A DNA stretch of 64,000 nucleotides from Echinimonas agarilytica. Lineage in GTDB: Bacteria > Pseudomonadota > Gammaproteobacteria > Enterobacterales > Neiellaceae. The notes below the pieces were generated by a model. The model worked only from the letters and a program-made list of their open reading frames with translations. It searched no databases and had not been told where the DNA came from. The position numbers and the translations under genes were made by a program. The stretch lies in NCBI RefSeq assembly GCF_023703465.1, contig NZ_JAMQGP010000002.1:310001-374000 (forward strand), given 5' to 3'. Shown piece by piece: positions 18,565 through 29,262 of this stretch. Positions within the stretch are counted from its first letter, which is position 1, and every line of letters starts with the position of its first letter.

Positions 18565-19656
18565 ATGAAACAGACGATAGTCACCAAGCTCGAGACTTTG
18601 ATCGAGCGCTATGAAGAATTGCAGGCGTTACTAGGTGACGCCAGCATTATTGCGGATCAAGAAAAGTTTCGCGCTTTGTCAAAAGAGTATTCTCAACTCG
18701 AAAGTGTTGTGACCTGCTACCAATCGCTTCAGCAATCCGTGTCGGACTTAGAGTCCGCCGAAGAAATGCTGCAAGAAGATGACGAAGAAATGCAAGAAAT
18801 GGCTAAAGAAGAGATCAGCGAAGCCAAAACAACCATTGAAAGGCTCGAGCAAGAGTTAGAGGTGTTGTTGTTGCCGAAAGATCCAAATGATGCGCATAAC
18901 TGTTATTTGGAAATTCGAGCCGGTGCCGGTGGTGATGAAGCCGCTATTTTTGCAGGTGATTTGTTTCGCATGTATAGCCGCTACTGTGAGACGCGCAAAT
19001 GGCGTGTTGAGGTGGTCACTGCCAACGAAAGTGAACACGGCGGATTTAAAGAAGTCATTGCACATATCACAGGTGATAGCGTGTATGGTCAGTTGAAGTT
19101 TGAATCGGGCGGGCACCGTGTTCAGCGTGTACCAGAAACTGAAAGCCAAGGCCGCGTACATACGTCTGCATGTACCGTGGTAGTGATGCCTGAAATTCCA
19201 GAATCTGAAGCCATTGAAATCAATTCAGCAGACTTAAAGGTTGATACATTCAGGGCTTCTGGAGCGGGTGGGCAGCACGTTAACAAAACTGATTCAGCCA
19301 TTCGTATTACACACATTCCTTCAGGCGTTGTTGTGGAATGTCAGGAAGAACGTTCTCAGCATAAAAATAGAGCTAAGGCGATGTCTGTGCTACAAGCTCG
19401 CTTGCAAACGGCTGAAGATGAAAAGCGTCAATCAGAAGAAACATCTATGCGTCGTTCGTTAGTCGCCAGTGGTGATCGATCTGAACGAGTTCGAACTTAC
19501 AACTACCCTCAGGGGCGTGTGAGTGAACACCGCTTGAACTTAACTTTGTATCGACTCGATGAAATTATTAACGGCGATTTAGATCCACTGCTGACTCCTC
19601 TCATGCAAGAGCACCAAGCCGATATGCTTGCCGCGTTGGCTGAAGGAAACCAATAA
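18565..19656 (+). CDS. prfA: Peptide chain release factor 1
   Basis: Recognises UAA and UAG and triggers peptide release on the ribosome. The 363-residue product has the class-specific GGQ loop at 235-237 (GAGGQHVN) and the RF1-type codon-recognition PxT motif (PET in [12 protein letters not shown]). It is not RF2, which has SPF and a programmed frameshift. Its stop overlaps the prmC start (TAATG); PrmC methylates the Gln of this GGQ motif. Confidence 0.98.
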   Translation: MKQTIVTKLETLIERYEELQALLGDASIIADQEKFRALSKEYSQLESVVTCYQSLQQSVSDLESAEEMLQEDDEEMQEMAKEEISEAKTTIERLEQELEVLLLPKDPNDAHNCYLEIRAGAGGDEAAIFAGDLFRMYSRYCETRKWRVEVVTANESEHGGFKEVIAHITGDSVYGQLKFESGGHRVQRVPETESQGRVHTSACTVVVMPEIPESEAIEINSADLKVDTFRASGAGGQHVNKTDSAIRITHIPSGVVVECQEERSQHKNRAKAMSVLQARLQTAEDEKRQSEETSMRRSLVASGDRSERVRTYNYPQGRVSEHRLNLTLYRLDEIINGDLDPLLTPLMQEHQADMLAALAEGNQ

Positions 19657-20492
19657 TGCGCTTAGACGACGCATTGGCTTGGGGCGCTGGAATGCTAAAA
19701 GAGCATGAAGGTTCAGTTGATGCAGCAGTCTTGATGATGCATGTGTTGCAGCAGCAGCGAAGCTACTTATACACATGGCCTGATAGCCAATTAACGGCCG
19801 ATCAGGAAGTTCGCTATAAACAGTTGGTGGCTCAACGCAAATCGGGTATTCCCGTGGCACACTTAACTGGAAATAGAGAATTTTGGTCTTTGCCATTACA
19901 AGTGGATTCCAGCACATTAATTCCGCGTCCAGATACTGAATGCTTGGTGGAGTGGGCTTTGGAGTTATTGCCTCGCAAAGCTTCTCAAGTATTGGATCTA
20001 GGTACTGGTACCGGGGCTATTGCACTGGCGCTTGCCAGTGAATGCAATGCGTGGAAAGTGATGGCATTAGAACAACAAGCTCAGGCCGTCGCATTGGCTC
20101 GAGCGAATACTCGCTCGCTTAATTTACAGGCTCAAGTAGAAGTATTACAAAGTAACTGGTTTAGTTCCTTGACGGGCTCAGGTACCTTTGATCTGATTGT
20201 GAGTAACCCGCCTTACATTGCAGAAGATGATAAGCATCTTGATGAGGGGGATGTGCGATTTGAACCCAACTCGGCATTGGTCTCTGGGGCGGACGGGCTC
20301 GATGATATTCGACACATTATTCAGCAAGCTCCAAACTACTTAGCACATGGAGCCTGGTTATTGCTCGAGCATGGCTTCGAGCAAGGGCCAGCTGTTCAAG
20401 AGTTATTGACAAGTAATGGCTACAAAGAGATGCAAACGCGCTCAGATCTGGCGGGTAATCCGCGAGTGACCGGTGGCGTATGGCAACCCTAA
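19656..20492 (+). CDS. prmC: Release-factor glutamine methyltransferase
   Basis: SAM-dependent methylation of the GGQ glutamine in RF1 and RF2. The 278 residues show the AdoMet motif VLDLGTGTGAIALALA (about 109-124) and the amide-methyltransferase signature NPPY at 184-187. The N-terminal helical domain of the family is present. It shares one base with the prfA stop, so the two are translationally coupled. Confidence 0.97.
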   Translation: MRLDDALAWGAGMLKEHEGSVDAAVLMMHVLQQQRSYLYTWPDSQLTADQEVRYKQLVAQRKSGIPVAHLTGNREFWSLPLQVDSSTLIPRPDTECLVEWALELLPRKASQVLDLGTGTGAIALALASECNAWKVMALEQQAQAVALARANTRSLNLQAQVEVLQSNWFSSLTGSGTFDLIVSNPPYIAEDDKHLDEGDVRFEPNSALVSGADGLDDIRHIIQQAPNYLAHGAWLLLEHGFEQGPAVQELLTSNGYKEMQTRSDLAGNPRVTGGVWQP

Positions 20493-20523
20493 ATTCAATC
20501 AACCCGAAACAGGGATAGTTACT

Positions 20524-20895
20524 ATGTATATGGGATTTAAACACCTTCACCTCACACTTGTTGTGGTGTCAATATTACTGTTAATCATTCGATTTGTTTG
20601 GTTGATGCGCGGCAGTCATTTACTACAAAAAAAGCTATTCAAAATCATGCCTCACGTGGTGGATACCTTCTTATTACTGACCGCAATTGGCATGGTGGCT
20701 ATGGTTCCTTGGTTGGAGCAGGGCTGGCTACAAGAGAAGCTAGTGTTAGTGCTGGCGTATATCGTTCTTGGGTTCGGTATCTTTAAGCTCGCAACAAGTA
20801 ATGTGGGCCGAATAGGTTGTTTTGTTGGTGCGATGGCGTGTGTTGGACTGATTGCAAATCTAGCTCGTACCAAAGTGCCATTCTTACTCGGGTAA
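20524..20895 (+). CDS. SirB2-family membrane protein
   Basis: ATG at 20524 is preferred over an in-frame upstream start inside prmC, because the family begins MYxGFKHLHL. The 123-residue product has four hydrophobic helices and almost no soluble part. SirB2-like proteins regularly follow prmC in gammaproteobacteria; their role is poorly defined despite the name (invasion gene regulator). Confidence 0.85.
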   Translation: MYMGFKHLHLTLVVVSILLLIIRFVWLMRGSHLLQKKLFKIMPHVVDTFLLLTAIGMVAMVPWLEQGWLQEKLVLVLAYIVLGFGIFKLATSNVGRIGCFVGAMACVGLIANLARTKVPFLLG

Positions 20896-20962
20896 AGTGT
20901 GTTGAAGTTGCACGCAACAGCTTCAACATTGATGTCTTGATTACGTTTAGGAGCGTACAGAT

Positions 20963-22207
20963 ATGCACCAAGCACTCATTACCAATGATGCCGTTGTTTT
21001 AGGCTTATTGGCTGTAATTTTGGGGGGTGTGTTTATGACTCATGCCAGTCCTCATCCTTTTTGGAAACGCTTCTATACCTTTATTCCTGCTGTGCTTTTG
21101 TGCTATTTCATCCCATCGTTATTGAATACATTTGGCATCGTCGATGGACATGAATCTAGTATGTACCACGTATCAACGCGTTACTTATTACCAACTTGTT
21201 TAGTGTTGCTGACGTTGAGTATCGACTTCAAAGCTATTATTGGTTTGGGGCCGAAAGCGTTAATTATGTTCTTAACCGGTACCGTTGGGATCGTTGTGGG
21301 TGGACCTATTGCGATTTTGATCATGTCAATTATATACCCTGACGCAGTTGGCGGACAGGGACCCGAAGCGGTCTGGAGAGGCATGACGACAGTTGCTGGC
21401 AGCTGGATTGGTGGTGGTGCAAACCAAGCCGCTATGAAAGAAGTCTACGAAGTTGGCGATAAAATATTTTCGTCGATGGTAACTGTCGATGTGATTGTGG
21501 CCAATATTTGGATGGCTTGCTTGCTATTTATGGCGGGCCGAGCAAAGCAAATAGACGCTAAAAATGGCGCTGATAGCAGTGCCATTGAACGCTTAAAAGA
21601 TAAAGTTGAAGCGTATCATGCAGAACACTCCCGCATTCCCTCGGGCGTTGATTTGATGAAAATTACGGCGGTGGGCTTTGGCGTTACAGGGCTTGCTCAT
21701 TTGGGTGCCGACTTCTTGGGGCCCTGGTTTGCCGAAAACTATCCTCAGCTGAAACAATATAGTGTGCATAGCACCTTCTTTTGGTTGGTGGTTATTGTCA
21801 CGACTGTAGGCTTGTCGTTGTCGTTCACTAAGGTCAGACATCTTGAAGCGGCCGGTGCGTCTAAAATCGCTTCGGTCATGATTTATATTTTGGTGGCTTC
21901 TATTGGCTTACATATGGACGTGACTGCCATTGTTGAGTCGCCCCAGTATTTCGCCGTGGGTATGATTTGGATGGCGATTCACGCCAGCTTGATGTTGCTG
22001 GTCGCGAAGAAAATTAAAGCCCCGCTATTTTTTATGGCGGTGGGTAGTCAAGCAAACGTTGGCGGAGCGGCTTCCGCTCCTGTTGTGGCGTCTGCATTTC
22101 ACCCGTCACTTGCGCCGGTTGGTGTGTTATTGGCGGTATTGGGCTATGCCCTTGGAACATATATGGCTTGGATGTGTGGGCAACTCATGCAAATCGTTGC
22201 TCCCTAG
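20963..22207 (+). CDS. DUF819-family membrane protein (putative permease)
   Basis: A 414-residue polytopic membrane protein with about 10-12 helices and Gly-rich motifs (AGSWIGGGANQAAMKE and GSQANVGGAASAPVVASAF) that mark the DUF819/YjcL family. The two related halves suggest an inverted-repeat transporter fold. AGGAG lies 9 nt before the ATG. The substrate is unknown. It is inserted between sirB2 and kdsA. Confidence 0.85.
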   Translation: MHQALITNDAVVLGLLAVILGGVFMTHASPHPFWKRFYTFIPAVLLCYFIPSLLNTFGIVDGHESSMYHVSTRYLLPTCLVLLTLSIDFKAIIGLGPKALIMFLTGTVGIVVGGPIAILIMSIIYPDAVGGQGPEAVWRGMTTVAGSWIGGGANQAAMKEVYEVGDKIFSSMVTVDVIVANIWMACLLFMAGRAKQIDAKNGADSSAIERLKDKVEAYHAEHSRIPSGVDLMKITAVGFGVTGLAHLGADFLGPWFAENYPQLKQYSVHSTFFWLVVIVTTVGLSLSFTKVRHLEAAGASKIASVMIYILVASIGLHMDVTAIVESPQYFAVGMIWMAIHASLMLLVAKKIKAPLFFMAVGSQANVGGAASAPVVASAFHPSLAPVGVLLAVLGYALGTYMAWMCGQLMQIVAP

Positions 22208-22224
22208 TCATTGAATACACTTAG

Positions 22225-23124
<900 letters not shown>

Positions 23125-23144
23125 TTTTGTATTGAATTGAGACC

Positions 23145-23174
23145 AAAGCCGGAGTTTTTTGCTCCGGTTTTTTT
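23145..23174 (+). terminator. Rho-independent terminator after kdsA
   Basis: CCGGAG at 23149-23154 pairs with CTCCGG at 23162-23167, followed by a T-run to 23174. Confidence 0.9.
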
Positions 23175-23366
23175 ATGGCCTGAGCGCTACATTTTCGTCA
23201 AATAGACTGTCTATTGAGGTTCTCGATTTCGAAAGCAACAGCGCTTAAATAATATACTCACTCAATAAAATTCCTCTTTAAACTCACAAAATCTAATATT
23301 TGCCTGCCTGCTTTTTAGGGAGTGAACCATACTCAATTATCAAACCATTAACTTAAAGGCGTGTCG

Positions 23367-24242
23367 ATGGGACAGAAAATACCTAAATCAGAGAGCAATT
23401 CACTCGTTCCCATTTTTGCTGGAGGGGGGACGCGCCTTCCTGCTCATATCGGTATTCTGGCCGCTTTAAATGAAATGAATATTAAATTTGATCGGATTGT
23501 TGGTGTGTCAGGTGGGAGTATTATTAGCTCATTTTACGCCAGTGGAAAGTCGTTGGACGACATTCGAAAAATTGCTCTGAGCACCGACTTCGAGCAATTT
23601 AAGGGCTTTTCTCTGCTGAGCTTACTCCGCAATGGCGGGCTGTGCTCGGGAGATAAATTTGAAACCTGGCTTGATCAACAGCTAGATGGAGCTCGTTTTG
23701 ATGACCTTCCTCTTGATCTACATGTGGTGGCTACCGATGTAAAAAGCGGTAAACCCGTGGTATTCGACCGCCGGCATACGCCAATGGTTAAAGTCTCCAC
23801 AGCGGTACGTTACTCAATGTCAATTCCATTGATCTTTGCCTTCAAACCCTATGAAAAGCATCTAATGGTAGATGGTAGCATCCTTTCTGAAGATGCGTTG
23901 CATCGAGATTGGGCTGAAGATGGTACTCCTGTTGTTTGCTTTAGACTTCGTGGTGATGGCGATGAAAAGCCCATTGATACCAGCGGCCTATTTCCTGTCG
24001 TCAACTATGTCTTATTGTTGATTAGAGCTTTTATGACCACCATCAGTCGAGAGTACGTGAATGATAAGTTTTGGCATAGTACTGTGGTGGTGAATACAGG
24101 AAATACATCGCCCGTTGATTTTCAGTTGAGTCAAGAAGATAAACTCCGGTTGTTTAGAGCGGGTTACAACACGGCAATGGATGTGGTTCCAGCAAAAATC
24201 CTACGCTCTTCAAACGTGAAGGGCTTTATGGCGAGTGCCTAA
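23367..24242 (+). CDS. Patatin-like phospholipase
   Basis: ATG at 23367 is preferred over GTG at 23361 because AAAGG at about 23355 is then properly spaced. The 291-residue product has the patatin Ser/Asp dyad: oxyanion-hole glycines at 19-21 (GGGTRL), nucleophile Ser 48 in GVSGGS, and Asp 169 in VDGS. There is no signal peptide, so it probably acts on membrane lipids from the cytosol or is exported by another route. It is monocistronic between a terminator and a 254-bp spacer. The physiological substrate is unknown. Confidence 0.88.
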   Translation: MGQKIPKSESNSLVPIFAGGGTRLPAHIGILAALNEMNIKFDRIVGVSGGSIISSFYASGKSLDDIRKIALSTDFEQFKGFSLLSLLRNGGLCSGDKFETWLDQQLDGARFDDLPLDLHVVATDVKSGKPVVFDRRHTPMVKVSTAVRYSMSIPLIFAFKPYEKHLMVDGSILSEDALHRDWAEDGTPVVCFRLRGDGDEKPIDTSGLFPVVNYVLLLIRAFMTTISREYVNDKFWHSTVVVNTGNTSPVDFQLSQEDKLRLFRAGYNTAMDVVPAKILRSSNVKGFMASA

Positions 24243-24413
24243 CGTACTTCAAAACCTATTCTTATCAATGTTGATGACGTGTGCCGCTTAGTCCTCTCTA
24301 GGCTGTATCAATGGAGTCATTGGTCAACTAGCGTAAGGTCGTGAGGCGTGCCCTTTACGCGTTTCGCGATTATTTGCACTCTAATTCCTATCAATTCATA
24401 AGCTTGTTTTCAC

Positions 24414-24452
24414 AACACTCCCATCTCGATTAAATCGATTTGTGTGAGTGTT
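24414..24452. promoter_or_regulatory. Nested inverted repeat upstream of the sugar symporter
   Basis: Outer arms AACACTC (24414-24420) and GAGTGTT (24446-24452) enclose an inner palindrome TCGATT-A-AATCGA (24426-24438), 45-83 bp before the symporter ATG. It may be an operator or an RNA hairpin; no T-run follows. No regulator gene is adjacent. Confidence 0.35.
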
Positions 24453-24496
24453 TGAGGGCATGCCTTATTTTCATTTCATGACATTGGGAATATTTC

Positions 24497-26170
24497 ATGA
24501 CTAGCTTATCCATGCTTGATTGGTCGGTAGTTGCTGCCTACTTTTTGATCATTGTGGCGGTTGTTTATTTCAGCTCGCAACAACAAAAAACAACATCAGA
24601 CTATTTTCTTGCTGGGCGGCATGCGCCTTGGTTTGTGGTCGGGGCATCTTTGTTTGCGTCCAATATCGGCTCTGAACATATCGTGGGTTTGGCGGGTAAC
24701 GGCGCAATTAATGGGCTAGTGATGGCCCATTGGGAATTGCATGCTTGGGTAATGGTATTGTTGGCTTGGGTATTTGTGCCGTTCTACTACAAATCTGGCG
24801 TGTTCACCATGCCGGAGTTTTTGGAAAAACGTTTCGATACGCGCTCGCGTTGGGTGCTGACCATTGTGAGCTTGGTGGCTTATGTGTTCACTAAAGTGTC
24901 CGTGACGGTCTATGCCGGTGCGTTAGTCTTCAAAACTCTGCTACCCGATACCTTTGGAACGCCCGACAATGCCTTTTGGGTTGGCGCTTTTGCGACGGTT
25001 ATTTTAACCGGTATTTACACTGTGTTTGGTGGCTTAAAAGCCGTTTTATATACCGAGGTCGCGCAAAGTGTGCTGTTGCTGATTGGTTCTGCATTTATTA
25101 CTTACATTGGTCTAGAGCAGTTGGGAGGATGGGGTGAGCTGAAAACCATGGCGGCAGCCAATGCGGATACATTTGCTCTTTGGCGGCCGCTGTCTGATCC
25201 CGATTTTCCTTGGTTGGGAGTGATGATTGCCTCCCCGGTGATCGGTATTTGGTATTGGTGCACCGACCAATACATTATTCAACGCACGTTGGCGGCGAAA
25301 AGTTTGAAAGACGCGCGTCGCGGAGCTTTATTTGGTGGTTTTTTAAAGGTGTGGCCGGTGTTCATCTTCTTAGTGCCCGGTTTGATCGGTTGGGCATTGC
25401 ATCAAAAAGGTATGATGATGATTCCAACCAAAGGTGAAGGCGCGATCGATGGCGATCAAGTGTTTGCAACAATGGTTGCTTCACTTTTGCCTGAAGGCTT
25501 AAGAGGGTTGGTGGTAGCCGGCTTACTGTCGGCATTAATGAGCTCGTTGGCTTCGCTTTTCAACTCTTGTTCAACTTTGTTTACGGTGGATATTTACCAG
25601 CGCCTAAAACCAGAGAGTACCCAATCGCAGTTAGTAAATGTGGGGCGTATTGCAACGCTGGCAGTGGTGGTGGCGGGAATGATTTGGATTCCTGTCATGC
25701 ATAAAATGGCCGGCGGCGGTATTTATAAATATCTGCAAAGTGTGCAAGGCTACCTTGCGCCACCGATCACCGCGGTATTTCTGCTTGGACTCTTCTGGAA
25801 ACGTATTAATGCCAACGGTGCATTCTGGGGAATGATGATTGGATTTAGCTTGGCCTTAGCCAAATTAATGCTTGAAGCGCTTTGGGATAATGGCATTAAA
25901 GTGACAAGTCTTGAGTGGTTTATCGACATCAACTTCCTTTACTATTCGGGCATACTATTGGCTCTCAGCGCCTTGTCGATGGTGATTATTTCCTACATGG
26001 GAACAGCTCAAAACATCGATGAGATGGGAGGGGCGACCTATAGTGCGTTAACCGATGACGACAAAGCCGAAATTCGCGCAAGTTGGAACCGGTGGGATGT
26101 GATTGGCACAATGATTGTGATGGGCTTGGTACTGACGATTTACCTCTATTTCAGTTTTTGGTTGGGGTAA
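24497..26170 (+). CDS. Sodium/sugar symporter (SSS family, SGLT-like)
   Basis: A 557-residue protein with about 14 membrane helices. It has SSS family motifs: TTSDYFLAGRHAPW after TM1, the SLFASNIGSEH segment of the broken TM1/TM2 region, and GLLSALMSSLASLFNSCSTLF in the Na+-site helix. It resembles Vibrio vSGLT-type glucose/galactose transporters more than proline or pantothenate carriers. It has its own promoter region and a terminator downstream. In this genome it could import glucose or cellobiose released by the cellulases; the substrate is inferred. Confidence 0.88.
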   Translation: MTSLSMLDWSVVAAYFLIIVAVVYFSSQQQKTTSDYFLAGRHAPWFVVGASLFASNIGSEHIVGLAGNGAINGLVMAHWELHAWVMVLLAWVFVPFYYKSGVFTMPEFLEKRFDTRSRWVLTIVSLVAYVFTKVSVTVYAGALVFKTLLPDTFGTPDNAFWVGAFATVILTGIYTVFGGLKAVLYTEVAQSVLLLIGSAFITYIGLEQLGGWGELKTMAAANADTFALWRPLSDPDFPWLGVMIASPVIGIWYWCTDQYIIQRTLAAKSLKDARRGALFGGFLKVWPVFIFLVPGLIGWALHQKGMMMIPTKGEGAIDGDQVFATMVASLLPEGLRGLVVAGLLSALMSSLASLFNSCSTLFTVDIYQRLKPESTQSQLVNVGRIATLAVVVAGMIWIPVMHKMAGGGIYKYLQSVQGYLAPPITAVFLLGLFWKRINANGAFWGMMIGFSLALAKLMLEALWDNGIKVTSLEWFIDINFLYYSGILLALSALSMVIISYMGTAQNIDEMGGATYSALTDDDKAEIRASWNRWDVIGTMIVMGLVLTIYLYFSFWLG

Positions 26171-26240
26171 ATTATTACCTTGCTCTTTAACACTGCCAAA
26201 GATAGGCCCTACAAAGAGCGTTATATTTGACCGATGAGAA

Positions 26241-26265
26241 AGCAGCCTTGATGGTTGCTTTTTTT
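26241..26265 (+). terminator. Rho-independent terminator after the symporter
   Basis: AGCAGCC at 26241-26247 pairs with GGTTGCT at 26253-26259 (one G-U), followed directly by a T-run. Confidence 0.8.
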
Positions 26266-26342
26266 ATGCCCGTAAAATGCTGTGATTTTTGTTTATAGTC
26301 TCACACCGGAAGACTCGAAGCGTGGACTTTTAAAGGGATGGC

Positions 26343-26375
26343 GTTTACTCTGCGACTGTAAACAACTTGTAAACA
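26343..26375. promoter_or_regulatory. TGTAAACA direct repeats before the exopolysaccharide cluster
   Basis: TGTAAACA occurs at 26357-26364 and again at 26368-26375, exactly 11 bp apart, with an inverted half site GTTTAC at 26343-26348. The array ends 44 bp before the first cluster gene. Same-face direct repeats are typical of response-regulator or LuxR-type sites; the binding protein is unknown. Confidence 0.4.
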
Positions 26376-26419
26376 GCCTTATTTTACGTGCGCTAAAAGA
26401 ATAAAAATAAAGAGATTCA

Positions 26420-26950
26420 ATGTACTCGGTTTATAAAATTTTATTGTTGTTGATTCGGAACTCTCCGCTGTTTGACCTGAAGGGCTTCAGGAATATTCGT
26501 TGGGGGCTTTATCGCCGCTTATTCAAAAACCCGATGATTTATGCGGCCGAAGGTGCGGTGATCACCACTGCTCATCGCAACCCACACAGTCACTTTACTT
26601 CAAAGGGTAAGCTGAACATTGGCCAGTACGCTTACATAGACTATTCGGGCGGCATATCGATAGAACCCGATGTAGCGATATCGGAACATGCGTCTATTTT
26701 CACACACGATCATGACGTCAATGGGGCCAACAAGAATTGGGCATTAAACCAGATCCAATTTTCATCGCTTCATATTGGTCAGTATGCCTGGGTGGGCGCA
26801 AACGCAATTGTGTTGCCATCCGTATCTGAAATTGGCGAAGGAGCAATTATTGCGGCGGGTGCCGTATTAACAAAAAACGCAGAACCCTATGGTATTTATG
26901 GTGGTAATCCAGCCAAACTCATCAAGATGCGTCATGTTGCAGAAGATTAA
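26420..26950 (+). CDS. Hexapeptide-repeat acyltransferase (polysaccharide O-acetylation)
   Basis: 176 residues. The C-terminal two-thirds is a left-handed beta-helix of the WcaF/LbH type, ending in the family's YGGNPAKLIK motif. The THDHDVNG segment carries the probable catalytic His. It probably transfers acetyl groups to a sugar of the exopolysaccharide. It is first gene of the cluster and overlaps the flippase gene by 17 bp. Confidence 0.85.
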   Translation: MYSVYKILLLLIRNSPLFDLKGFRNIRWGLYRRLFKNPMIYAAEGAVITTAHRNPHSHFTSKGKLNIGQYAYIDYSGGISIEPDVAISEHASIFTHDHDVNGANKNWALNQIQFSSLHIGQYAWVGANAIVLPSVSEIGEGAIIAAGAVLTKNAEPYGIYGGNPAKLIKMRHVAED

Positions 26951-28142
26951 CCTAAAGCTTGTTGTAGCATTCGGTCTATATGGAACAGGGTTGTTTGCAT
27001 TGTTGTTGGCAGATTTAATGATCTCTGCCTTTTGGACTGAGACGCAAATAGCAAATTGGGCTGAATTCAAATCATTGCTGTTTATTGTTGGTGGGCTCGC
27101 AGCTTTGGGTTGTGACCAAGCGGTGTTGCGATTTCAACACTCAGGAATGAGCATTATTCGCTACATGGTTCCACGCTCCGCATTATTTATTGTGATAGCG
27201 ACAATAGGGTATGCCCAGTTCAGCGATGATGTTGACATCGCAATCGCAATGAGTGCGAGCCTGTGTTTTGCGTTACTTTCTCTTTTTGCAGGAAATTTTA
27301 GAGCCTCTCAACTTTTTGTTCTAAGCCAGCTGAGCACCCAAACATGGAAGATCTTGCTGTTGTTTATGCTGCTCGCCAGTTACTTCTTTTTACCTGAATT
27401 ACAGCTTCAGCAAATACTTGTTGGTGCCCTAGCTGCCGCAGTGGCATTCGCTATTGTGATGGGGTGGAAAACGCTGGCGCAACAAAATGAGGCCGTGGAC
27501 CGCAAAGAACTGCAAACTATCGGTGCGTCTTTCATGCTGCACAATGCCACTCTTGTCACTGCTATTTACGGCGAGCAGCTCATCTTAAATACATTATCTG
27601 GAGAACAAGCTTCGGTTGCTTTGTTTCGTCATGTTGCAGTGTTTACACCTATCGCTCTGGGGTTTAGCGGTTTTGCTGGGTTTGTGATCGCACCCAAAAT
27701 AAGAGCAATGCAAGTCATAAAACCTTATCAATATCGACGATTCCTGTTTATTTCAGGGGGAGTGGGACTTGCGACTGTTGGATTGTCATTGGTTGTTGGC
27801 TTAGGCATTCATTATTTTGTTTTTCTTGATGATTTTGAGATATTTTGGCCGTTGGTTGCTGTGATGATGGGAACATGCTGGTTGCGTGCTATTTATGTCG
27901 TTCCTTCCAGCGTGATTGGCACACTAGCCGATGCGGCTATTTTACGTCGCACTGCACTGGCAAATTGGTTGTTTTTGGCACTGTACTTGATCGTGGCAGT
28001 GATTATTGTTGGCCAACTGAGTGTGCTTCATGCCGCATTAGCGGTGGCAATCCTGTCATTTTTGAATTGGTGTTGTCGCATTGCATATGCAAGTTACTGT
28101 GCGGTAGTGCATGTGTCTGTGAAGGAAAATTATAATGAGTAA
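26934..28142 (+). CDS. Polysaccharide flippase-like membrane protein (Wzx-type)
   Basis: ATG at 26934 is chosen; the frame is open from 26889 but the extra 15 residues are not hydrophobic and lie inside the acyltransferase gene. About 402 residues form roughly 12 hydrophobic helices with few charged loops, in the pattern of the MATE/PST oligosaccharide flippases. Residue conservation is too weak by eye for a firm family call. Position between acyltransferase and glycosyltransferase supports export of lipid-linked repeat units. Confidence 0.72.
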   Translation: MLQKINLKLVVAFGLYGTGLFALLLADLMISAFWTETQIANWAEFKSLLFIVGGLAALGCDQAVLRFQHSGMSIIRYMVPRSALFIVIATIGYAQFSDDVDIAIAMSASLCFALLSLFAGNFRASQLFVLSQLSTQTWKILLLFMLLASYFFLPELQLQQILVGALAAAVAFAIVMGWKTLAQQNEAVDRKELQTIGASFMLHNATLVTAIYGEQLILNTLSGEQASVALFRHVAVFTPIALGFSGFAGFVIAPKIRAMQVIKPYQYRRFLFISGGVGLATVGLSLVVGLGIHYFVFLDDFEIFWPLVAVMMGTCWLRAIYVVPSSVIGTLADAAILRRTALANWLFLALYLIVAVIIVGQLSVLHAALAVAILSFLNWCCRIAYASYCAVVHVSVKENYNE

Positions 28143-29262
28143 GCCTGTTTATATTGTTGCGCCAGTGTCTTCTTTGTCACTGAGAACGCGTTTGTTGAAA
28201 TTGGCTAAATTTGTTCATGGCGATTTAAATCGGCCAATTTCCTTTCATGGTTGGGAGCGAGAGCCTGGCGAGTCCGAGGAAAAATATTTAGATTTTCAGA
28301 TCCAATCGTCAACGGTTCTCAAAGGGGCCGGTTATGGCGGACAAAAAGTAAAAATCTACTATGTATTTTGGATGCTGAAAGTATTTTTCTTGGGATTGAA
28401 ATTGCCAGCTCGTTCAACCGTCTGGAGTTTGGGATTTGAGTCTGCTTTTCCTTTAGTCATTGCATCTTTATTCAAAAAACACCGTGTTATTTTTGATGAT
28501 GCAGACCGTTTTTCCATGTTATTCAAACTTCCATTTGGCCTGACGCGCGTGGTGCAAACACTTGAAAAATATTGCTCCCACCATTGTGCCGTTCATGTGG
28601 TGCCGGGTCGAAGCCGGTACCAGTTTCAAAGTACGAAATTTTATGAACTAAAAAACCTTCCATCGGCTTTTGAGATTACTGAATCAAAGTCTCTAGATAT
28701 TAAATTTCAACGCGACTCAAACCGGCTTGTGATCAATGTGAATGGTTGGTTAGCGTCACATCGGGGACTTGAGCAAGCATTAGCCCTGGCTAAAAAAGTG
28801 GAATCACTACCCATCGACTTTTTGCTGGTTGGAAAGTTACAAGCGGAAATGACCGATGCCATTGAGGCACAATCCAATATGACGTGGGTCGGGCAGGTTT
28901 CAAATTCAGAGTCGTTAGCCTACTACCAGCAATCTGATTTGGTGCTGACTTATTACGACCCAGCGCAGGAAATTAATCGTCACGCCGAGTCGAATAAGTG
29001 GGGCGATGCTTTGGCACTCGGAATCGGAATCATTGTCAATGAAGAAGTGCTGACGGCACATCATTTACGCGATGCCAATGTGGCTATATCTTGCCCTTAT
29101 CATGATGTCGAAACCTTGTTCGAACATGTCACGGAATTGGTAAAACAACCGCAAAAATTGGTCGAACTCAAGCAAAACGCATTGGCTTATTACCAACAAC
29201 AAGGTGGTTACGAAGAGAAGGTCAAGGGCGTATTTAATACCGCTGAAGGAGCCACCGAATAA
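28135..29262 (+). CDS. Glycosyltransferase, GT4-like
   Basis: 375 residues with a two-domain GT-B outline. The C-terminal half has the GT4-like pattern LLVGKLQ...MTWVGQVSNSESLAYYQQSDLVLTYYDP, then a nucleotide-sugar region (SNKWGDALALG). The start overlaps the flippase stop by 8 bp, with AAGGA upstream. It probably adds one sugar to the exopolysaccharide repeat unit on the cytosolic face; donor and linkage cannot be told. Confidence 0.8.
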   Translation: MSKPVYIVAPVSSLSLRTRLLKLAKFVHGDLNRPISFHGWEREPGESEEKYLDFQIQSSTVLKGAGYGGQKVKIYYVFWMLKVFFLGLKLPARSTVWSLGFESAFPLVIASLFKKHRVIFDDADRFSMLFKLPFGLTRVVQTLEKYCSHHCAVHVVPGRSRYQFQSTKFYELKNLPSAFEITESKSLDIKFQRDSNRLVINVNGWLASHRGLEQALALAKKVESLPIDFLLVGKLQAEMTDAIEAQSNMTWVGQVSNSESLAYYQQSDLVLTYYDPAQEINRHAESNKWGDALALGIGIIVNEEVLTAHHLRDANVAISCPYHDVETLFEHVTELVKQPQKLVELKQNALAYYQQQGGYEEKVKGVFNTAEGATE

